From assembly GCA_023129535.1 (NCBI GenBank), contig JAGMBW010000064.1, positions 1 to 32,993 on the forward strand: a stretch of 32,993 bases of DNA, written 5' to 3'. Under the pieces are notes generated by a model. That model ran no database searches, was not told where the DNA came from, and worked only from the letters and a program-made list of their open reading frames with translations. Of this stretch, positions 26,485 to 32,993 are shown in pieces (the first letter of the stretch is position 1; each line of letters begins with the position of its first letter). This stretch comes from Desulfobacterales bacterium (GTDB taxonomy: Bacteria; Desulfobacterota; Desulfobacteria; Desulfobacterales; C00003060). The position numbers were made by a program, and so were the translations under genes.

Positions 26485-29276
26485 TTTCCCTAACCATAAA
26501 CGGCATAGAAGTAAAGGCCCCACAAGGCGCTACCATCCTGGAGGCAGCCCGGGGTGCGGGGATCTATATTCCGACATTGTGCTATTGTCCGGGCCTAACC
26601 TCAGAGGGGACGTGCCGTATATGCCTGGTTAAGATTGAAAACAAGAAAAAGCTTCATCCTGCCTGCCGCACCCCCGTGGAAGAGGGGATGGTGGTTATTA
26701 CGGATGACGCAGAAATTGAGCGAGTTCGGCGCGTGACCCTTGAACTTATCCTGAGCGATCACGACTTCAACTGTCTCCTTTGCCCCAAAAGCGGCAGATG
26801 TCGGCTGCAGGAACTGGTAAACCGCATTGGTTTTGACGAGCGACGCCTCAATCGTCTGAATCGCGTGGCCAAAGAGCTTCCTGTTGATACCAGCAATCCC
26901 TTTTTTGATTTCAATCCCAACAAGTGCATCCAGTGCGGCATATGCATTCGAACCTGCCACGAAATTGTCGGCGTTCACGCCATTGACATGGGATATCGGG
27001 GTTATGACCTTAAGGTAACCACTTTTGGTGACAAGCCTTTTAAGGAATCGGTTTGCGTCTCGTGTGGGGAATGCGTTGAGCGTTGTCCGGTAGCGGCCTT
27101 GATACCCAAGAAAGTGGAATATCCAACCCGGGAAGTGAAGACCACTTGCGTATACTGCGGTGTGGGCTGCGGGCTGTACCTGGGTGTGCGTGGAAACAAC
27201 ATTGTTAAGGCCAGAGGCGATAGTGAAAACCCTGTCAACCGGGGAGAACTTTGTGTTCGAGGCCGTTTTGGTTATAAATTCATTCATAGCCGTGATCGGC
27301 TATCTTCGCCCCTTGTGCGCGCGTACGATCCCCTTGAACGGATAGCGCACGGCATTGATGAGACAGGAGAGGGAGGCAAGCCGGTAATAGCGCCCCTTGT
27401 CAAACGGGAAGGAAAGTTTGTAGAGGTCAACTGGGATCAGGCGATCAGGTATGTGGCCAGCACTCTGGTCCATTACAAGGGAGACCAGTTTGCGGCCATC
27501 TCTTCTGCCAAGTGCACCAATGAAGAGAACTACCTCTTTCAAAAGCTTGTCAGGGCGGTCATGGGGACTAACAACATCGACCACTGCGCGCGTCTGTGCC
27601 ACTCACCTACGCTAATCGGTCTGGCTGCCAGCCTCGGTAGCGGCGCCATGACAAACGCCATTTCTGAGATTGGAAAGGCAGCTTCTATCTTTGTCATAGG
27701 GAGCAATACAACAGCCACTCATCCTATTATAGGGAGAGACATTAACCGCGCAGTACAAAAGGGCGCAAAGCTCATCGTGGCCGATCCAAGGGAAACGATG
27801 CTTTGCCGGATAGCCGATGTCTGGCTCAGGCATCACCCCGGAACCGATGTGGCCTTGTTGAACGCAATGGCCAGAGTCATTATTGAAGAGGGACTACTCG
27901 ATGCCTCATTTATTGAAGAACGATGCGAGGGCCTTGAAGCCTTCGAGGCTTCGGTCATGGAATGGGATCTCTCCCGGGCCGAGGAAGTCACCGGTGTCAC
28001 TGCCAGGGAGATTGCCGAAGCCGCCAGAATTTATGCATCCATTTCGCCGGCAACCATCCTTTATGCCATGGGAATTACGCAGCACTCCCATGGCACCGAT
28101 AATGTGAAAGCCGTGGCCAACCTGGCGCTCCTTACAGGCAATATTGGCAAACCTTCAACAGGGGTGAACCCTTTAAGAGGTCAGAACAATGTTCAGGGTG
28201 CGTGTGACATGGGGGCCCTGCCCGATGTGTTTCCGGGCTACCAAAAGGTTGAGGATTCAAAGATACGGAAAAAATTTGAAAAGGCGTGGGGTTGCCAGTT
28301 GAATCCCTCACCCGGGCTGACTCTGACGGAACTCTTTGAGGCTGCCTATGCAGGCAAGGTGAAGGCCCTCTATCTCATGGGTGAGAATCCCGTGCTCACA
28401 GAAGCTGATACTAACTTCACCGAAGAAGCAATCTCACACCTGGAACTGCTCGTGGTACAGGATATCTTTCTCACCGAGACAGCGCAACTGGCTGATGTAG
28501 TTCTGCCAGCGGCCAGTTTTGCTGAAAAAGAGGGGACCTTCACAAACACCGAACGGCGCGTACAGCGGGTGCGTAAAGCGATAGAGCCTGTGGGCAACAC
28601 CCGTCCTGACTGGATGATCATCCGCGACATCGCTCAGAACATGGGGGCGAGAGGGTTTGACTTTAACAGCCCTGAAGAGATCATGGAGGAAATACGGACC
28701 TTGACCCCGAGTTATGCTGGTATCACATATGAACGGATCGATGCGGTTGGCCTCCAGTGGCCCTGCCCTGATACAGAACACCCCGGAACATCGTATCTTT
28801 ACGCTGAAAAATTCAACACACCGAGTGGTCGGGGACAATTTACGCCTATATCGTACTCTCCCCCAGCAGAGGTGACCAGCCATGAGTACCCTTTGATCCT
28901 GACCACAAGGCGCAGTATTTTTCACTTCCACAGCACCCTGTCGCGGAAAGTAGCCGGACTGAATGTCTTGCGCGGCGAAGAACAGGTGGAGATAAATCCT
29001 GTTGATGCGGCTGCCCTGGAGATTGAGGACGGTGAAACGGTAAAAGTAATGTCCCGGCGCGGGACTGTGAGGGCCAAGGCAAAGATCTCAAAGATTACCC
29101 CACCAGGTCTTGTCTCCATGACCTTTCATTACACTGAGACCCGGACCAACGTTCTGACAAATAGAGCTTTTGACCCGGTCGCTAAGATACCCGAGTTTAA
29201 GGTCTGCGCGGTCAAGATCGAGCGAGAAATCGATTACGGTGCCGAATATTGGGGATGGGGAACTGGTAAGGATTGA
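26472..29276 (+). CDS. fdhA: formate dehydrogenase alpha subunit with NuoG-like N-terminus (Cys-type active site)
   Basis: N-terminal [2Fe-2S] YIPTLCYCPGLTSEGTCRICLV, ferredoxin motifs, CVYCGVGCGLYLGV, NNIDHCARLCHSPTLIGL, MGITQHSHGTDNVKAVANLALLTGNIGKPSTGVNPLRGQNNVQGACDMG. Confidence 0.9.
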   Translation: MINDISLTINGIEVKAPQGATILEAARGAGIYIPTLCYCPGLTSEGTCRICLVKIENKKKLHPACRTPVEEGMVVITDDAEIERVRRVTLELILSDHDFNCLLCPKSGRCRLQELVNRIGFDERRLNRLNRVAKELPVDTSNPFFDFNPNKCIQCGICIRTCHEIVGVHAIDMGYRGYDLKVTTFGDKPFKESVCVSCGECVERCPVAALIPKKVEYPTREVKTTCVYCGVGCGLYLGVRGNNIVKARGDSENPVNRGELCVRGRFGYKFIHSRDRLSSPLVRAYDPLERIAHGIDETGEGGKPVIAPLVKREGKFVEVNWDQAIRYVASTLVHYKGDQFAAISSAKCTNEENYLFQKLVRAVMGTNNIDHCARLCHSPTLIGLAASLGSGAMTNAISEIGKAASIFVIGSNTTATHPIIGRDINRAVQKGAKLIVADPRETMLCRIADVWLRHHPGTDVALLNAMARVIIEEGLLDASFIEERCEGLEAFEASVMEWDLSRAEEVTGVTAREIAEAARIYASISPATILYAMGITQHSHGTDNVKAVANLALLTGNIGKPSTGVNPLRGQNNVQGACDMGALPDVFPGYQKVEDSKIRKKFEKAWGCQLNPSPGLTLTELFEAAYAGKVKALYLMGENPVLTEADTNFTEEAISHLELLVVQDIFLTETAQLADVVLPAASFAEKEGTFTNTERRVQRVRKAIEPVGNTRPDWMIIRDIAQNMGARGFDFNSPEEIMEEIRTLTPSYAGITYERIDAVGLQWPCPDTEHPGTSYLYAEKFNTPSGRGQFTPISYSPPAEVTSHEYPLILTTRRSIFHFHSTLSRKVAGLNVLRGEEQVEINPVDAAALEIEDGETVKVMSRRGTVRAKAKISKITPPGLVSMTFHYTETRTNVLTNRAFDPVAKIPEFKVCAVKIEREIDYGAEYWGWGTGKD

Positions 29277-29415
29277 TGATTGACGATCCCTGGATTGATG
29301 ATTGATGATTGACTCGGGATTGATGATTTATGATTGACGATTGATGATTGAAAACAAAGAACAATCAACAATCAACAATCAACAATCGACAATCCAAAGG
29401 CAATCGACAATCCAA
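29269..29415. repeat. inverted-arm short tandem repeat (GATTGATGATTGAC / CAACAATCAACAATC)
   Basis: ggattgatgattgacg...gattgatgattgatgattgac... then caatcaacaatcaacaatcaacaatcgacaatccaaaggcaatcgacaatccaaaggcaat. Confidence 0.9.
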
Positions 29416-29420
29416 AGGCA

Positions 29421-30674
29421 ATGCAGAAAACAAGCTTGAGAATCGATGCCGATCCCTGTCAGGTCTTCAGCGCGGTCTGTCATCAGCCGGGCGCTATTTT
29501 GTTGGAAACCCAGAAACCCTCCTTTGCCGACCGGCATTCCTTTATTGCCTGGGAACCAGCTATGGTCTTCAGGGGAGATATTCGGGACCTCAACAAGGAT
29601 GAGTTTTTTTCTTTTATATCATTAAATGCACAACGCTATTTTGTAGCAGGCTATATTGGGTACGAGGCCTGCCAGTGGATAGAAAATCTCCCCTCTGCGG
29701 GCAGCAAGGACACACCTAATCCCCATGTCTACCTTGGGGCGTATCCTCAATTCTTAGTATTTGATCACATCCAAAAGAACTGGTCCTGCTGGTACAAAGA
29801 CACACCCATTGCCCTTCCCAGGACTCACAGTAAAAGGCGTCAAGGCGGGTCGAGTAAAATGATCGGCTTCAATCAGAGCAAGGCCGCCTATCTTGAAAAT
29901 GTTGGGCACGTGCTCGATCATATCAGGGCAGGAAATGTTTATCAGATCAACTACACCCAGAGGGTCTATTTTACTTACGCGGGAGACCTTTTTGACCTCT
30001 ACCTGCGCCTGAAGGAGATTCAACCTGTCTCTTATGCGGCCTTCATAAACATGGGAAGGGGCGCTGTTATTTCCGGAAGCCCTGAACTCTTCTTGCGCCT
30101 CAAACAAAACAAGATCTTGAGCAAACCCATGAAGGGAACCAGAAAAAGATCCAGGCATGCCAACATTGACAGAACGTTGAGGCAGGAACTGAAAAAGAGC
30201 GAAAAAGATCAGGCAGAAAACGTTATGATTGTGGACCTTATGAGAAATGATCTGGGACGCTTTTGTGAGTATGGTTCCGTAAAGGTTCCCAGGCTCTACG
30301 TCGTTGAGCAATATGACACCGTTTATCAAATGGTTTCTTATGTAAACGGAACAGTTAGAAGTGATGCGCAGTTCTCTGATATTATCCGCTCCGCTTTTCC
30401 GCCAGGCTCTATCACAGGGGCACCAAAGAAAAGGGCCATGGAAATCACTTATCAACTCGAACCACACCAGCGCGGGGTTTACTGTGGGGCGATTGGTTAT
30501 TTCTTTCAAGACACAATGGTTCTGAACGTAGCTATTCGAACCCTTGAACTCTGGGATAAACAGGGTGTCCTGGGAATTGGAGGGGGCATCGTGGCCGATT
30601 CAGATCCTGAACTGGAATATGAAGAAAGCATCATTAAGGCAAAAGCTTCAATGATGGCGCTGGGAATTGACTAA
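29421..30674 (+). CDS. pabB: aminodeoxychorismate/anthranilate synthase component I family (PabB-like)
   Basis: GNVYQINYTQR, PELFLRL, KPMKGTRKR, VMIVDLMRNDLGR, FPPGSITGAPKKRAMEI, GGGIVADSDPELEYEE. Confidence 0.88.
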   Translation: MQKTSLRIDADPCQVFSAVCHQPGAILLETQKPSFADRHSFIAWEPAMVFRGDIRDLNKDEFFSFISLNAQRYFVAGYIGYEACQWIENLPSAGSKDTPNPHVYLGAYPQFLVFDHIQKNWSCWYKDTPIALPRTHSKRRQGGSSKMIGFNQSKAAYLENVGHVLDHIRAGNVYQINYTQRVYFTYAGDLFDLYLRLKEIQPVSYAAFINMGRGAVISGSPELFLRLKQNKILSKPMKGTRKRSRHANIDRTLRQELKKSEKDQAENVMIVDLMRNDLGRFCEYGSVKVPRLYVVEQYDTVYQMVSYVNGTVRSDAQFSDIIRSAFPPGSITGAPKKRAMEITYQLEPHQRGVYCGAIGYFFQDTMVLNVAIRTLELWDKQGVLGIGGGIVADSDPELEYEESIIKAKASMMALGID

Positions 30675-30778
30675 TCTCCCGCGCACGATCCATCAATTTT
30701 TTGGTTTCCGTCCGTCATTGGCCTTGACACGCCCCTTTTGGTAACGCATAATTCCGCCAAATTTTAGGTCCAGGAATT

Positions 30779-30986
30779 GTAACTCCTCAATAAGCCCGGG
30801 TAGTTCGTTGACACTGACGTTTGCTGTCATTGCGAGGAGCGAAGCGACGTGGCAATCTCATGGCCTGGAGCCCGCCCTGTCGCGACACAAGCTGGATAAT
30901 CCCACGCAAAGAAAAAAGCTGGTCTGGGCCAGGGATTGCTTCGCTCTGCTCGCAATGACTGTAACCCGGACTTATTCACAACTTAC
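30779..30986. mobile_element. MITE-like palindromic element, copy 2 (same family as 8687-8844)
   Basis: ends gtaactcctcaataagcccgg (30779-30799) / ccggacttattcacaacttac (30966-30986); inner TCATTGCGAGGAGCGAAGCGACG...GCTTCGCTCTGCTCGCAATGAC. Confidence 0.75.
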
Positions 30987-31102
30987 ATTTATTTTTCCAT
31001 TCGCCAGGTTCAAAACCTTCGCCTTTCAGGCGAAAAGCTTTAGCAAGTTTAGGTTCATATTGTAAGAGGTATAAGAAGCCGGAGTGTTTGCCACTGCCGA
31101 AA

Positions 31103-31182
31103 ATCCCCCTAAATCCCCCTTTGGTAAAGGGGGACTTTCTTGGCTCCCCCCTTTGGTAAAGGGGGGTTGGGGGGGATTTTTG
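31103..31182. repeat. AAATCCCCCTTTGGTAAAGGGGG palindromic repeat pair
   Basis: aaaatccccctaaatccccctttggtaaagggggactttcttggctcccccctttggtaaaggggggttgggggggattttt; related to 10127-10230. Confidence 0.85.
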
Positions 31183-31221
31183 AATGTTCGGGAAAGGTGC
31201 TCCAATGTCTCAGACGATTAA

Positions 31222-31284
31222 TCGGCTTCAGCCGAAATGACCGACTTTCAGTCGTAATTTAAATCTACCTGCTTTAGCAGGTAG
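31222..31284. repeat. three consecutive perfect hairpins with similar loops
   Basis: TCGGCT-TC-AGCCGA (31222-31235), CGACT-TTC-AGTCG (31242-31254), CTACCTGC-TTTA-GCAGGTAG (31265-31284). Confidence 0.85.
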
Positions 31285-31315
31285 TCGTTTAATAGATTGG
31301 AGTAATGAAGTCAAA

Positions 31316-31990
31316 ATGATGATTATGGGGCATCGCGGGGCTGCGGCTTTAGAGCCTGAAAACACCCTGCTTTCAATTGCGCGGGCCATGGAGATTGGAG
31401 TTGACGCTGTGGAGATCGATGTGCGCCTGAGCAAAGAGAAAGAGATAGTTGTAATACATGACGCTACCGTGGACCGGACCACCAATGGAACGGGGCCGGT
31501 AAGCAGTCACGCACTTAAGCAATTGAAAAGGCTTGATGCGGGCAAAGGTGAGACAATATCCACCCTTCAGGAGGTCATCGACCTGATTGGCAACAAGGTG
31601 AGGTTGGTCATTGAGTTGAAGGAAGAAGGGACAGAAACAAAAGTTGTGGAACTGATAAAGAGGAACAACCTTCACGAGAACGTCTACGTGATCTCTTTCT
31701 GGCACACGCTCGTCAAGTCCGTAAAAGAAATGGACAGTCGCATCAAAACTGGCGTACTCCTTGTGGGATGTCCTGTAGATGCTTGCATCGCTACCCAGGC
31801 ATCTGCAAATGCACTGGTGATGAAATACAGCTTCGTAAACAGGAAATTTGTGGAAAAAGCTCACAAGGAAGGCTTGAAGGTTTTCATATGGAATATTGAT
31901 GACCGACATCTCCTGAAGCCTTATGTCGATATGAACGTAGATGGAATCGGAAGCAATGACCCACGAGTACTGCTTGAGTACTTCAGGTAG
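31316..31990 (+). CDS. glycerophosphodiester phosphodiesterase family protein
   Basis: MIMGHRGAAALEPENTLLSIARAMEIGVDAVEIDVRLSKEKEIVVIHDATVDRTTNGTG, C-terminal VFIWNIDD. Confidence 0.92.
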   Translation: MMIMGHRGAAALEPENTLLSIARAMEIGVDAVEIDVRLSKEKEIVVIHDATVDRTTNGTGPVSSHALKQLKRLDAGKGETISTLQEVIDLIGNKVRLVIELKEEGTETKVVELIKRNNLHENVYVISFWHTLVKSVKEMDSRIKTGVLLVGCPVDACIATQASANALVMKYSFVNRKFVEKAHKEGLKVFIWNIDDRHLLKPYVDMNVDGIGSNDPRVLLEYFR

Positions 31991-32159
31991 CGAGTAGAAA
32001 TAAGGGGGACGGAATATGGGACGTCCTTAAATAACTAAATAACTTGACATGAGCTTAAAGCGACTCGCTGGACTTCTGCCTGAAACTCAAACATCCTGTT
32101 ACGTTTACCCCGTTGAATGTAAAGCTATTCATGTGCGGCACATACCTGCACCTACCCAT

Positions 32160-32993
32160 TTAAGACTCCTTTTTCAGAATCTCCCTGATTTTCATAGACA
32201 GCTCCTTCATATTGAAAGGCTTCTGAATAAAGCCATCACAGCCGCGCTCCAGGATCTCGGTAGCCTGGCCCTCTATCCTGTAACCGCTTGAAAGAAGGAC
32301 CTTTACCTTAGGGTTGTTCTCTTTCATTCTGTCATAGGCCTCGCCACCACCCATGTCGGGCATGATCATGTCCAGGATGACCAGGGCAATCTCATCGTTG
32401 TTTGCCTTATAGACTTCTACTGCTTCTTTCCCGCTCCTCGCCAGCAAGACCTTATAGCCCATTTCCTTGAGCATCTCCTCGCCTACACCAAGAATCATAT
32501 CCTCATCATCTACAAGAAGAACAGTCTCCGTACCCTTCAAGATCTCGTCAGCCAGCTTCTTCTCTCCTGTTATGACTTCCTTTTCCGAAGCTGGCAGGTA
32601 GATGTTGAAGGTGGTTCCTTCACCCTTTTCACTGTATACATTGATGATGCCACTATGATTCTTGATGATCCCATAAGCAGAGGCAAGACCTAAGCCTGTT
32701 CCACGGCCCATCTCTTTGGTGGTAAAAAACGGGTCAAACATCCTTTGCCGGGTAGCCTCATCCATACCGACTCCGGTGTCGGTGACAGATATTTTTACAT
32801 AATTGCCAGGCTTCACACTAAAAGGCCCGGTATGCTTTTCGTCAAGCACAACATTGTGTGTTTCAATATAGAGGTCTCCCCCGCGCGGCATGGCGTGCCA
32901 GGCATTGACATGGAGGTTTAACAGCACCTGCTCAATCTGCCCCCGATCTACTTCGACCGGCCAGATCTCTTTCTGGTATTTTCTGTGAATCTT
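32160..32993 (-). CDS. hybrid histidine kinase (HATPase + C-terminal receiver), 5' end beyond window
   Basis: Frame stays open to nt 32993 ([39 protein letters not shown]...); [59 protein letters not shown]. Confidence 0.92.
   Translation of the reverse strand, partial: KIHRKYQKEIWPVEVDRGQIEQVLLNLHVNAWHAMPRGGDLYIETHNVVLDEKHTGPFSVKPGNYVKISVTDTGVGMDEATRQRMFDPFFTTKEMGRGTGLGLASAYGIIKNHSGIINVYSEKGEGTTFNIYLPASEKEVITGEKKLADEILKGTETVLLVDDEDMILGVGEEMLKEMGYKVLLARSGKEAVEVYKANNDEIALVILDMIMPDMGGGEAYDRMKENNPKVKVLLSSGYRIEGQATEILERGCDGFIQKPFNMKELSMKIREILKKES

Noticed and set aside
27579-27605. Selenocysteine in FdhA
   Set aside because: The catalytic position is a TGC codon, not TGA.
30808-31065. 85-aa + strand ORF VIARSEATWQSHG...DCFALLAMT
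   Set aside because: Translation of the palindromic TCATTGCGAGGAGCGAAGCGACG repeat, a common spurious annotation.
32049-32291. 80-aa + strand ORF
   Set aside because: Mostly antisense to the receiver domain of the minus-strand hybrid kinase; no independent support.

Overview
The window reads as a Wood-Ljungdahl (reductive acetyl-CoA) gene cluster, probably from an anaerobic Desulfobacterota-like bacterium (taxonomy is inference). Gene order on the + strand: hdrA(5'-partial)-mvhD-metV-metF | two stand-alone receiver proteins + PAS histidine kinase | metV2-metF2 | His-rich small protein | cooC-cooC2-acsA(cooS) | hdrA2-mvhD2 | acsD-acsB-acsC-acsE | FBPase-like protein | nuoE-like, nuoF-like, fdhA | pabB, then a glycerophosphodiester phosphodiesterase and, on the - strand, a partial hybrid histidine kinase. 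Main discoveries: (1) two adjacent genes broken in the ORF track, hdrA2 and mvhD2, each read through one in-frame TGA at a conserved Cys position; each TGA is followed by a perfect 6-bp hairpin with a GGTC loop, so both are probable selenoproteins. (2) The FBPase-like protein in the operon has lost the conserved acidic metal ligands (SEE->SKK, DPLDG->DPLGG) but keeps substrate-binding motifs. (3) Nearly every sizeable intergenic spacer holds a different 7-10 bp tandem repeat, often arranged as inverted arms around a core and running into start or stop codons. (4) Several MITE-like palindromic elements, one of which supplies the C-terminus of CooC1. (5) A pseudo-receiver kinase system with no DNA-binding output sits inside the metabolic cluster.
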